A program made the position numbers and the translations under genes. A DNA stretch of 64,000 nucleotides. It comes from Rhinopomastus cyanomelas. Its lineage: Eukaryota > Chordata > Aves > Bucerotiformes > Rhinopomastidae. Under the pieces are notes generated by a model that worked only from the letters and a program-made list of their open reading frames with translations, made no database searches and was not told the origin of the DNA. The stretch covers positions 372,001 through 436,000 of the forward strand of contig VXBP01007508.1 in the NCBI GenBank assembly GCA_013400115.1, read 5' to 3'. Of this stretch, positions 51,401-62,619 are shown piece after piece; position 1 is the first letter of the stretch; the number at the start of each line of letters is the position of its first letter.

Positions 51401-51799
51401 CTTACCCGTAATACCTTAGTTGAGTCTGAGTAGGTGTTAAGGGCTGGAGGAGAGGTATATCTTTAGTTCTCCGTGTGGGGAAGCTTGCGACAGGGTGCAG
51501 GATGTGAGATTGCTCAGTTTGGAATACCTTCTCCCCGGTGCAGTTCCATGTGCAGCGTATCCTTTTCTCTTGAAAATGAAATTTTTCAGACGTCACATTC
51601 TTTGTTGAAGCACTTCAGATGAGGTACCACGTTTCAGACCTGCCCTGGGCATCACCGCCCCGGTCCCTGCAGACAAGGGTATGCAGTAGCAGCCTAGATG
51701 CTTCACTTCAGATACCCACAGGGGAAAATTTTGGCTGCAATTTTAATGCCACATCTCCTCCCTTCCTCTCTCCTTTCCGCCAATTAGCATTTTTTGGAA

Positions 51800-52540
51800 A
51801 TTAGAGTCTCGCGAAGCCCACTAGCATAAATAGAAATGTTTTAGGAGTTGTTTGCTTTAATTAATTTTAAAGTGTGTCTTTTTCTGAAAGGATTTAGTTA
51901 AGCATCTTTCTTAAACAGTAATGTGCCAGTAACAGCAACATTAGTAATAGTGATAAGACCTAGAAAGGGAAACCAACTGGAGAGCAAAATGAAATGTTTC
52001 TTTGTCCAAAAAATAAATGGTCTTCCCAGGAAAGTGGAAGAAGCCCTGTTCAGGGACACTTAAAATTAGATTGGTCAAAACAGTAGAAAACACACAATGT
52101 GAAATAAATCCTGCAAAGGTAGAGAGCACGACTGCATGAGATCACTCTCTTATTATTTCTATTTTGTTTTCATCCTTTTTTTATACTGTTGGTGGGGTTT
52201 TTTTCCTAGCAGCACCCAGTATGTTCTCAGAGCTTCCAAATAGAAAATAAGTTGCTTTTCATGTAATGGCAAATTATTTTTCAGAATGAAGATGGAGTGA
52301 TTGTAAGGCTAATTATATTAATAGGATTTATATGAAAGCATTCAATTAAAAAAAAAATAACTGCATCAAACATGACTGTACAATGTGAAAAAACCATGTA
52401 GTAAGTATGTGGTCAGGCCACACCCAAGTAACTGGTTTGATTAATTGAACTTTACATGCGCAGAGATAGTCATTATCACACTTCTCATCCATCAAGGGAA
52501 AAGTCTCAATTATTTTCACAGTGAAATACCCATTATTTTT
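51800..52540. promoter_or_regulatory. Candidate AT-rich conserved block(s)
   Basis: Two AT-rich stretches (about 51800-52140 and 52260-52540) rich in TAATTA/ATTAAT-type homeodomain words (for example TTTAATTAATTTTAAAG near 51858 and GCTAATTATATTAATAGG near 52308). They also hold GATA-type words (GTGATAAGACC near 51949 and ATAGTCATTATCAC near 52466). No transposon or tandem repeat accounts for them apart from an A9 run near 52348. The regulatory reading is inference. Confidence 0.22.
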
Positions 52541-54013
52541 CTGTCTGGTGTTCTGCCATCTGAAAAGAGAAAAAAGCCACTGCCTTGACTATGAAATACA
52601 CAGTCTTGCAGATCTGTGCAGCGTTGATTCTGCTTGATGCCAGACTTCTGCAGCCTGTCGTTTAAATTGTAGTTTATGTAGTTATATATGTAACGTGTTG
52701 CTTTTCTCTCCTCTTGTGAAAAAAGCAAGATCCCTCTGTTTCCAGGAGGCTTTCTGTGGCTATGCTGAGGAGTGTTAAGGTTGGTTTACAACCTCTGCTT
52801 TACAACCTCAGTAGTTTTCTGCTTTTGCTCCAACACTTCCTCATTTCCTCACTTCCCTCTGGCTGGCAGTGACAATGCAGCAATTTGCTCACTGACACAG
52901 TAAAAGAAGAAGGTGGGAGAAGGTGGACTCTGGTGCCGTGTGCCCAGCAATCAGCTGTAAGTGCCTCTAGATGTGTCTGTGCTGGAGCAAATCATCTGGG
53001 CTTGTAGACCTCCTGTCTCCAGTAAATCATAAGCATCTCAATCTTTTTGTCAGGCTGTGATACGAGAATCCGCATTTGAATTTCAGTGTGAGGGGAGAGA
53101 AACCGATTAAGTGTTTGAGATAAGGTTATGTGACACCACAGGTTAAAAATACCTGAACTGAATTTGGCTAAATGCCTGAGAACCACGTCGCAGTGTGTTC
53201 GAGTGGCACTGAATAAGCTTGCAAGTGGTGTGCTGTCTTCTGCTTTAAGAAAGCAATTCTTCAGGAGTGGTCTTCTAGGAGCTGCATCTCTCTTGTTTTA
53301 CAGTGGGTTTCTGGACTTTGCTATCTTGCAGTTCTTATCTAAAGTGTCACCAGTGTGTCGAGTTAAAAGAAAATATAAAAGTGTAATAAACGGTAGCCAT
53401 TTGGGAAGAAAAGGACAAATATTTTTGTTTGGCACAAGTGTCTGGTGAGAGACTTAGGTTAGATCTCCAGGATCTTACACAGGTTAATTCTCATTCCCCT
53501 AAAAAGTGACAGTTGAAACCTCTAAAAAATACTCTGTTTTAGAAAGAAAAATGAAGGGGTGGAGAAAAAAGCCAGAGCAAAAGACCCAACCCAAACGACC
53601 TAATACCCAAGGAAAAACCCACAACCACGAGAAAAACTGTCTTAATTTGTTAAAACCTGGGCAGTGGGATTGTGGCAGGTCTGGGGAAATAGACTAAAGG
53701 CATTTAAGAACTTGTGACTCTTAGGGATTTGTATAATTTTAGTATCTTACCAATTGTTTTTCATTAATTGCTTACACTTTTAGTAAATACTCTTAGTGTT
53801 GAGAAGAAACTTTGGGATGTGTGTGTAAATAATAAGAAAGGTCTGCTGAGTTAAAAAGCTTAGACCAGGCTAGTTGGTCCAATTTGTTTACGTTTTTGTG
53901 TGTATTTAATACTCTAAAAGCTGTAAAAAGACACAGCCAGGACATTGCACTGGCTTTGGGACATAATTTATGTTATAGCACTGCAGTTTTTGGGCATTTT
54001 AGTGTGGCCTTCA

Positions 54014-54472
54014 GAGAACGTCCCGGGTTCTTAGCTTTCCAAGTGGCCCAACACGCACTACCCCATCCCCTGAAGCAGTAATAGCCTGTTCAGGCCACTC
54101 CCCAAAGTCTACCCCCCAGCCTGGACATATGTGTCCCCTGGTTGCTGTAATATTTTCTCCAGCTCATGGACCCACAGGCTGCATACAGATTCTCATCTAT
54201 GGCTTCACAAACATCAAAAGTGACCCTGTTGGTGTGGACTTCCATCCAATATTGATAGGGTGTTTCAGTGGGGTTATAACGGGTAATCTTGGAGGATTAG
54301 TTACAGATCGAGTACGATTCTCGTAACGTGGTGGGAGGTGCTCCCCTTTGCATTCGTAAATGGAACGGCATACCAGTGTTCGGAGGGGGACTTTCCCTTT
54401 CCTGGTGTTGACCAGACAGTCGTTACAACTTTGGGAAGTTGTTAGGGGCAATAGGATTAGCAGGCCAAATCC
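54014..54472 (-). pseudogene. Decayed minus-strand frame, possibly retroviral envelope-like
   Basis: A single minus-strand frame of 153 codons is broken by only two stops: TAG at 54197-54199 and TGA at 54164-54166. It is bounded by in-frame stops at 54473-54475 and 54011-54013. The first residues are hydrophobic (LLILLPL), like a signal peptide. A Cys-containing segment follows, with two N-X-T sequons in the whole frame (ENRT and ENIT). That layout would suit the start of a secreted or viral surface glycoprotein, and an endogenous retroviral env relic is my preferred guess. CpG dinucleotides are denser than in surrounding intron, suggesting a more recent insertion. I saw no LTRs, gag or pol, and no specific family is recognised. 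It could be another transposon or chance. Confidence 0.3.
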
Positions 54473-54516
54473 TCACTCAAAATAAGGAGTACCTCACTCT
54501 TTATTTTGTGAGTGAG
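54472..54516. repeat. 14-bp inverted repeat with 2-nt bulge
   Basis: CTCACTCAAAATAA (54472-54485) pairs with TTATTTTGTGAGTGAG (54501-54516), apart from a two-base GT insertion, around a 15-nt loop. The left arm abuts the 5' end of the broken minus-strand frame. It may mark an insertion edge. Confidence 0.75.
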
Positions 54517-54682
54517 CTACCATATTCCAGAAGTGTGGTACAGAAATTTGACTTCCTAATGCATCAAGTTTTTTTCACTCTCTTTGATTGATTGCAGAAG
54601 TGAACTTGTCTGTTCATTTTTTCCAGTTACACTGAAGTGTGATGTTGAGTGCATTTGTCATGTGTGTCCTTCTTTTTTACAG

Positions 54683-54867
54683 ATGGCTTGAAGCCAGATA
54701 CGAAGATGCTTCTTACTGCTGCGTCCAAGAAGAAATCTAAGGCAGGAAAGGGGGATACAACGAAAGAGGATGAAAGCAGCAAGAATGATGCAGCCCAGCC
54801 TGTTACCATCTCGCTTCAGTTTAAAAGATACGTCTTTGACACACAGAAGAAAATGATTCAATCCTGA
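54683..54867 (+). CDS. EEFSEC: EEFSEC terminal coding exon, with TGA stop at 54865-54867
   Basis: Enters in phase 1 after TTTTTTACAG: AT completes the split codon as GAT (Asp267), and the frame then reads GLKPDTKMLL. It ends ...FKRYVFDTQKKMIQS at residue 327 and stop TGA. The exon carries a lysine-rich patch at residues 282-289 (KKKSKAGK), which resembles a nuclear localisation or RNA-contact sequence, then an acidic/Ser linker, then the last domain 4 strands (VTISLQFKRYVFDT). The C-terminus is one residue shorter than I recall in human, where the last residue is Pro. The TGA is a normal terminator: the following frame is open for only six codons, and I saw no SECIS element downstream. The three exons sum to 984 nt with no frame problem. 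Confidence 0.96.
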
Positions 54868-55455
54868 GAAAGCAAAAGAGGCCTCTGATTGTGCCTGAAA
54901 GACCAGACTGAAGTGAATTCACATGGAAAGTGTTTCTTGTCTGAATGCTTTAGACCTCTTCTTTCCTCACAAACAGAACCTAGAAGCTCCTGCCAACTAA
55001 GTGCCCATTTCCAAAATCTCTGCATTCTGGTTTTGTTCTATTAGAATCTTCCTATTCTATCATCTTTACCATGTCCATCTTTACAGCCTTTTGGAGAATG
55101 TCACCTACCAGATAAACACACTGGGGTGTATGTGTTCGAATAGCAGTGTCTTTCTGGAGAATTGTTTTGAAGTTTCTCTTGTTTGCCACCAATATTAATC
55201 TAAATCTAGTCAAGATGTTAATTTCATGTGACTTTTCAAAGTGAAGCTGATTAAGTCTAGGTTTACTTCCCCGAGCAAAGTGGGGGGACAGAAAGCACAC
55301 GATATAATGGATGAAACCTAAAATGGATGTTTCACATTCCTTCAGCTGCAACTGTGTAAGATGCTATCTGAGAGATGGTATGGGTCTATTTTTATAAATA
55401 TGATTTATATCTGTAAATGTTTTTCATATTAAACATAATGATGCGTGTGACTGAG
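54868..55455 (+). other. EEFSEC: EEFSEC 3' UTR (end approximate)
   Basis: Follows the stop codon directly and is AT-rich, with no further coding. The end is set by the ATTAAA at 55428-55433 plus about 20 nt. I looked for a SECIS core (ATGA with a matching NGAN strand) and did not find a convincing one, as expected for a gene that serves selenoprotein synthesis but is not a selenoprotein. Short open frames here are incidental. Confidence 0.75.
55428..55433 (+). terminator. EEFSEC: Likely EEFSEC poly(A) signal ATTAAA
   Basis: The common variant hexamer ATTAAA lies about 560 nt after the stop. It is followed by a GT-rich stretch (GATGCGTGTGACTGAG) that suits a downstream element. The next strong hexamer, AATAAA at 56765-56770, would give a 3' UTR of about 1.9 kb and is the alternative. 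Confidence 0.65.
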
Positions 55456-58400
55456 AGTCCTGAGTTATTCTATTTGCTGTTCCAAAGGTCTTCAGTGACA
55501 TTTTTGTGTAACTTTTCTGAACTTCCTACCTATTCAACAGTGAATCCTACTCCAGAACTGTTTTCTTTATTTTTGTAACCAAATACCTTTTGTGCTTTTG
55601 TGTGTGAAAGAAAAAATTGCCTCTGGAAGTAGTAATGCGCTTTGTGTTGTTAAAATAATCGTAGAAGATTGTGGCATAAGCCTTGTAAAATTAGTATCTC
55701 CAAGATGCTTCAGAAACCATTGGTTGTTCAATGGGGATTTCATGGCTGCTTTAGTTCTTCCTCTCAATTTCATGTCCTAGGCTCATAAAAAGGGAAGGCA
55801 CTGGTAGTGCATTGGACACCTCAACGTGAAAACGTAACAATAATTGCACAGGTAGGAAAGGTGCAGTCTGAAACAGAGATTGGACTCCTGAAAATAAATA
55901 GTTCCTACTTTTTGAGCAAAAAAGAGTACTTGTGCTTGTTGGTGTGCTGAAGATGGTTGTGTGTATGATGCAAATGCAGTAATTGCACATGGAAGTAGAT
56001 ATCATTAATCATATTACAATTATATTATTAGTAGCATTCATAGTGTTAGTAATCAAATAGCCACTGATGGACATGAGTCTGTCATGCTAACATGGTTCTG
56101 TTTTTTCTGTCTTTTTCCTTCTAATTTCCAGGTAAACAAAGTGGATGCAAACAGCAAAAATATCAGCTATTGAGAGGCTGTGTACAGCTTGACAGTCATG
56201 AGACAGGGCAAGCCTGGTGTCTAGAATGATGATGATGCCCCTTTAAATCAGAACAGAATTAGTGCTTTGTGGAATAATCCTGAAGAGTTTGTGCTGAGTA
56301 AGTCCCAGCAAAGCTTTAGCACATCCCTTAAGATGATGGGGGTATACTTTCAGTGTGATCCTAGAGGAATTAGGCAACTTCAGCTATGGCTTATTGTGAC
56401 TTGTGCTGCCTGCCTTGCTGGAAAATGTATCCTTCTATAATGACAAAAATACATTTCACACCTCTGTCACCTCTCTTTCCCCATTTCTCTCCTCTTCCAT
56501 GGCACCCCCGAAGGCGGTTGGTGTAAAGAGTATTTATTATCTTTCTTTTAAGTCTTTATCAAATCCTGTTTTGTACTCGGCACTGTTACCTGTGCTTAAG
56601 ATACTGCAGTGATGGAAGCTAGAGAAACAGATAACGCAGCACGTCCCACGTTAGTCTCAAGAGTTACTTGTATAAAAACCTCCCCATTAAAAAACAAAGT
56701 GAATTAAGGAAATTACATTTATTCTTGTAGAGTTCTAATGCCCTTGCCAAATTATAAATGGATCAATAAATTTTGCCGACTCTGCTTGCAGTTTTGTAAA
56801 GAAAAGGACAGTTGTCAGGAGAGGTGTTGTGCTGTAGGATGTTGTTGGCTGCTCCAGAGTTGTTAGTGTTGCACTATCTGATGTTTCCTTCTCCAGTCTG
56901 TGGATTGCCTGTAGCAGCGTCAGTTGTTATGGCACTTGATCCACCTGGAAACTCATTAGTCCTGAATACTTAGTTTTGTAGATCTCTGACTGAAAGATCT
57001 TCAAGTCCTGATAGTCCTATGGATTATTTGATTGGGGTACTCCAAGGGAGGAAACAGCAACAGCTTCCAGAGTTCAGCCTCCATCCATTTGTCTTCCTGT
57101 AATACTTTTTTAAAATCTTTCCCCCCCATTTTCTGTCTCCTTTCCAGACCAGCATGCTAACTTCACATCTTTCTTCTTTCAGGCTAAGACCTAACCTTGT
57201 CCTGCTCCTATTTCTCAGTTTTGCTCATTGCTTCTCCTTGTTCTGGCTCTGGCCATGGCTCTGGAGAAGATGATGTAAAATGTGAATGCTGACAGGCTTC
57301 CTACAGCAGGTTCTGGGAGTCCATGTGGTGGGGAAGTCTCTTGCCCTGCAGCGTACACCAGCTCCTGTGCGTGTTGAGTAACTGCTGGAGTTCAGGCAGT
57401 TGGGCAGAGTGTCGTGGAGAGCTGCTGCTGACCCAGCAGGAGTGGTCTGTGCAGGAGTGCACATGCCATGCCTCATGTGAGTCCTTCACCTGCCACAATA
57501 TGCTGTCCCTGTGCTTTGTAATCCTCACTGTAAAGCCCCGTTACAAAGCCCTGTGCTTTCATTTTGTTCCCTTAGCAGAGGTTTGTGTAGAACGGGCAAC
57601 TGGAGAGGTTTCTGTTGAAGACCGGGGTTTGGGTTTGTGTTTTCCCCCATTTTTAATTCAGTAAGAGAACTTGTGTGCCCAAGAACTTTGATTCTAATGT
57701 GCTATTACTGCAGATCTCTGGCTGCTGTCCTGAGGCTGTTGGATACACATTCGAAAAAGGGTGAAATGGTGGAACAAAATGATTACGGGAAAATCAAAGC
57801 TTTTAGAGACATTTGTAGGATGAACAGATGTTCAAACATTCTTTTATTTGGTTTCCAGACAGACGCAGAGACTTTCCTTTCATCCTCATAATCAGTGCAT
57901 TATGCTGTAATTTGTAAAAATGGCATTAAAAAATATTAACAGGGTCATATTGTGATCTACTGACTCTGTGTCATTAAGCCGTGAAGTGAAGAACGGCAGC
58001 AGGGAACAGGGGTTAAATGTTGCAGAATGTTCTGTACTAGCATATATTGTCAGACTGTATTATAATGAATCCAAACTGGAATAAAGATGTAAGGAGGGTT
58101 TTTTAATACTGCTAAGGTTGTCAGTGTTGCAAAACTAGAAATTATTATGGCTGTGCAGATGTTCGGTGAGTAATACATCTTTGGGATGTGGGGAGAGCAG
58201 CAGAGAGAATAGCTTTGTTTTTACAAGCCTGTTTTCTGCTTTTCTGTGGAATTTATTTTGGGATGACTTTCTGGCTTGTGATCCTGCCAGAGGTCTTGAG
58301 CTGCTAGTGCTCACTGAAGCTTGCAGTTGTGGTTGTTAGGGTTCAGTAGGTGGCATCCTTCACTTGGAATCAAACTTATATCTCCTCACCTAGAAACGGG

Positions 58401-61400
58401 GTGTGTGTTGGTGTGGATAACGAACATCTTGAATCAGGCTTGTAACTCATCTCTCAGAGAGTGCTTTCCATGTGAAACTACAGTGCATTTAATGACTGAG
58501 GCAGAACCATTAACTCCCATCTGTTGGCCAAACCCAGAAGCAACAGTGGCACTGGCCTTCCTGGCTCAGTTGAAAATAATCTTTTCCTCAGTTCCTACCA
58601 GTGGTGATAGTGAGTTGCAAGCACCTAATTTTGGAGAAATGAGCCGTCGTCCACACCGGTGGAGTTCGTGGCATGTAAGAAACTTTTGTTATTGGGTAAT
58701 AGGCATTTTTCTTGCTCCTTGGAGCTCTGCAGTTGAACAGCCACAGGGTGGCAGAACAAAAAAGTGAGAGCCGAGCACACTGAGGAGGTGTTCTGATCCA
58801 GCCCTGCCCTGAAGCGGCCATCCCAGGACTGGCCGTGTCTTAACTGCTGGGAGAGCAGCCGTGGGTTTACTTCTGTAACATACCCTGGGATCTTGTGAAA
58901 TAAGGGACGAAAGGCAGCCGAAGAGTGTTAACTTATTAATAGTTGCAAAAACTCTTTTTCATTTTAGTTTTTAGTGTTTTCATTTTAGTTTAATGCTCAC
59001 AATAAGCTGGAAAGCTCTTCATTTGAAACTCTGCATTTGTAAATAAATTTGCTGAGCATTTAAGTAGAGTAATTTTAAGACAGAGCTTAGCACAGGCAGC
59101 TAACCTGCTAAGCCTGGGAGAAGGGGAGGAAACTGTATGATTAAACCAGTCTCGCTAGGTGACGAGCATCCAGAAGGAATTCAGGGGCTTGGGGATGTGT
59201 TTAAGCAAGATACTGAGAAAGGACACTAGTCTTCTGGGATTCCCCACAATTTCTCCTGCTGTTTGGTGCAAAAATTAAAAACATAATCTGATATGGTTGT
59301 AGCTTCAACATAGACAGCATGTAAGAGGAAAAGGAGTAAGGTGGTTCTGCTTATTGACTGTTGCCAATGCCAGCTTACACCTGTTGCTGTACACTTAGTG
59401 CTGGTTTTAGTTCCAGTTGTTATTGGACTTGGAGTTTAGGACAGAATGGGTTTTCCATTCTATTATTACAGTTATTTGATTTTACTTGTCTGATACAAGT
59501 ACTTTTCCAATTAGTCTGCAAGGGTCTCGTCTTCCCTACCCACCTTTCCTCCCACCAAGGTGAGTACTCCTTGTCAGAGGTGAATGCTTTTAAGGATTCC
59601 TTTGTCTCAGAGCCACACATTCCGACATGCATTTGTCTACCTTTCCTAATAAATGACAGGAGAGGGAATCTCATTTAATTCTTTACTTTTTTGAGCCCAT
59701 ACTCAGGATCAGCTATGGAAGGAATTCATCAAACAAAATCAGAAAAACCCTGTGAGGTCTTCAAATCTCAGCCTTACCCTGCCCTGCAAGGCTCATCTTA
59801 AAAAACATTATCAACTTCTTCAGTGTTGAGTCCTTGGCAGTCCTGCCTGTTCAAGGTTGTGTTCTTTAACCAGAAGGTAATTTAAGGTCTGGGTCAAGAG
59901 CTGCTGGACTAACAATGCCATTAGTGATCGAGGTGCCTGCTAGCACCATTGTTTTGGCATTTTGACTAAACTGATCTCATTACGTATGGTTCTTTCAAGA
60001 AACTAGGCTGTTTGTTAGCTCTAGTGAGTTCTGTTTAGGTCAGTTTCTTCTCCTTTGATGTCAAGTCATGCAGTCTTTTTTGTGTTGATCATTTTTAGAT
60101 TTCTCAAGGGCCTCATTCATGTCTGAAAGGTAACCTACTGCAGCTGAAGGGGAAGAGGATGGCATAAACAGCCATTTGGTATGAGGGCAGAAAGCTGCAT
60201 AGTTTGACAGAGCACAAGATGTGTTTTCTCATGTTCATCGTGCTTCTGTTTCAGATGAACTAACATAGGTTTCAATGGTTAGTGAATGTAGAAGGGGAAA
60301 GGAAGGGATTATGTTGTCTTTAAAAATGTGGTTGAAGAGCTCTGGCACAAAAAGAATTTTGTCTGGAGAGAAATTCAAGTCGCTTTATACCTCAGCGTGG
60401 GGATTTTTATTTTGGTTTTAAATCCAAAGATTGATCTGTGTTTACAGCCACACTGGGTAAAGTGGGCAATTAAGTCTCCATCCAGTTCCAAGTGGAGCTG
60501 TAAATCGCATTTGCTGTCTGGCAAAGCATGGCATGACTGGGCAGTTTCGGTGAGACATTGAGGTTTGGAACAGTGCAAAAGCAAAGGGATGTGCCAGTTT
60601 GGAATGAAACCAGTGTGGTTAGGAACACACAGACAAGACACATGCGTTCAGGCTGAACTGTATTTGGGGCCTAGGACTGCTGCAATAACTATCTGAGCAC
60701 ACATCTATTTAGTAATTTAATTCTCTTGTGTATAAGTGTTTAAACATCAGTGTCTTAACATTTTCTTTTAAAATTGAAGTTGTTGTAAGATCAGTGTTGA
60801 GAAAAGCTCTGCAAGGTGTTTTGGTTTTCAGTTCCAAGTGCTGATGGTGTTTGACGATTTTTGCCCTTGGTATATGATGTGCTTGGAAAACATCACATGT
60901 ACTCACTCTCACTGGTGTTTGTTGCAGTAAATCCATGCCCAGGTTAGAGAATTGGAACAATGAGTTTACTGAGTTCTCTGCTGTCACATGCAGGATGTTG
61001 CAGGGATGGAGCTAAATCTTCAGACTATAGCTGCTACTGCTTGCCCGTCTTCCCACATTTCACTCTCCTGCCATGTGAAGGCCACTCGTGAGTCTGCTCT
61101 TACTAGCCTTGAGGGAAGTTAGTCCAGACAACTCAGAATGTTTTGTTTTCTTAAGACAAAAGGAAGAGAAAGCCTGAGATAATTTCATCTTTCACTGAGG
61201 CAACATGGGCAGAATTTGTCTGTTTGTTCTTTGGCACTTTCTGATGTGGTCTGTCTCCCAAAGGCAGATGATGTCTATTGGGGGCCATGCACGCTAGCAA
61301 AGGAGGCTTGTCTGGGAAGTGTTAACTTGTCTCTCACTACTAAAACGGACACAAGTGAACCTATAGTCACTTTGTGTAGATTTATCTGCTTATAATATTA

Positions 61401-62619
61401 ACATTAATGCGATTAATATGAAAGAGCCATGAAGACCACGCTCAGTTTGTACATAAGGCTTGCTAATTTGCAACATTAGTTTTTCTGGTTAGTGGTTTTT
61501 TCCCCCCTTAATTAGAAATTTTAATTACAGCATGCTGTGTATTAAGATGTTAAAGCTTTGAGTGGCAGTTTGGAATTGCAGAAGAATCAGCTGTCTCTGT
61601 AGGGCTGTAGCACAACAGGGATTAGCTTGCACCCTTCTGCCTGCAGGTATGTTTTGCTTCCTGAGTGAAATAATCAGAAAATGTTCTTCAATGTAGCATT
61701 CATCTTCCTGGTCAGACCATGTCTGTTCCAAGGAACCTGAATTTAGAGGAGACCTACAGATTCGTTGATCATACATAAGGTGAAAGGACCAAGTCTCAAA
61801 ACTGAATCACAATCGGTATATTGTTGGACTTCCTCACTAGGGTATTGGAGTGGCCTTGCCTCTGTCTGCTTGCTTACTCTGCCTGTGATGCTGCCAGTGC
61901 AGGGAGGATTCTCTGTCAGGTACTATGTTGGTGCTGCTGCAGCTCTAATTTCGAGTCCTACCTAATAATGCAGAAGAAAGCTGCCTCAAGATCTTTGATC
62001 TGCTGGTGTCAACTGTCTGTAAAGCACCATGCATCGCATGTTGCTGGATGTGAGAGTACCTTGCAGGCTTGATGTGATTCTCTCCTACTTCAAAGCAGAT
62101 AAGAATAGATTTTAAAGACTAACATTTAATGTTTCCAAGGTCACAGTCTTGGAAAGTACAAAATCTCCTGCCATGGGTAATTGTGGAATATCCTACTTGT
62201 ACGGAAGCTGTTTCCCTGGACTTTTCACACTCAGTGGCTATCTTGTGTCTTTGGAACGTGAGGATTCATATTTTTGTTCTGTCAAGTGTAAATGTGGGTT
62301 TTCTGTAAGCCAGACAAATAGCCAGTCATTTTAAAAATTGCTGAAACACATTTTCCAAGATCTCTTGTGGCACTCTAACCCACAAGCTAATTATGAAGCT
62401 GCAGTTTTAATTTACTGTTCTCAGTTGATTTCGTGTCCTGCTGGAACAGAAGTAGTGATTTCTGTCCGTGCTTGCTATTAGTTCATTTACCTTTACCAGC
62501 TGTCTGTCGAAGTGCAAACCTTCGCGACCTCTCTCGCTACAGAAGACTATCCATGCTTCTAATGGTTTTATTAAATCAATATGCTTTTCAAAATGATGAT
62601 TGACCAGTGGCCTCTTAAT
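55456..62619. other. Intergenic DNA downstream of EEFSEC
   Basis: About 7 kb with no supportable gene. The longest open frame (+ 58321-58767, 148 codons) begins at TTG and has no recognisable domain, so I regard it as chance. A direct repeat of the 15-mer TTTTCATTTTAGTTT occurs at 58956-58970 and 58977-58991. A short cryptic-exon-like segment lies at 59515-59559. Otherwise I see nothing nameable here. In mammals the next genes in this direction are DNAJB8 and GATA2. Confidence 0.7.

Larger units (their letters stand above)
16699..54682 (+). other. EEFSEC: EEFSEC last intron, 38.0 kb, phase 1
   Basis: Runs from the donor GTAGGT at 16699 to the acceptor CTTCTTTTTTACAG ending at 54682. It is overwhelmingly non-coding. 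Nameable contents are a CR1 tail at 20551-20614, A-rich and other simple repeats, short perfect hairpins (39009-39031, 45621-45648, 50166-50211), a possible MIR-like fragment near 29369, AT-rich blocks with homeodomain and GATA-type motifs (43.3-43.8 and 51.05-52.54 kb), and a degraded minus-strand frame at 54014-54472. Elsewhere I see no gene. The many short open frames have no recognisable domains. In mammals this part of the locus lies in the neighbourhood of GATA2, so distal enhancers here are plausible but not shown. Confidence 0.85.

Noticed and set aside
54865..54867. TGA read as a selenocysteine codon
   Set aside because: eEFSec normally ends at this point. The frame beyond is open for only six codons and no SECIS structure was found.
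56765..56770. AATAAA as the EEFSEC poly(A) signal
   Set aside because: Possible as a distal alternative, but the ATTAAA at 55428 is nearer the stop and has a GT-rich downstream element.
58321..58767. 148-codon + strand open frame in intergenic DNA
   Set aside because: Starts at TTG, with the first ATG well inside. It has no domain, no promoter and no convincing splice context; one frame of this length is expected by chance in this much sequence.
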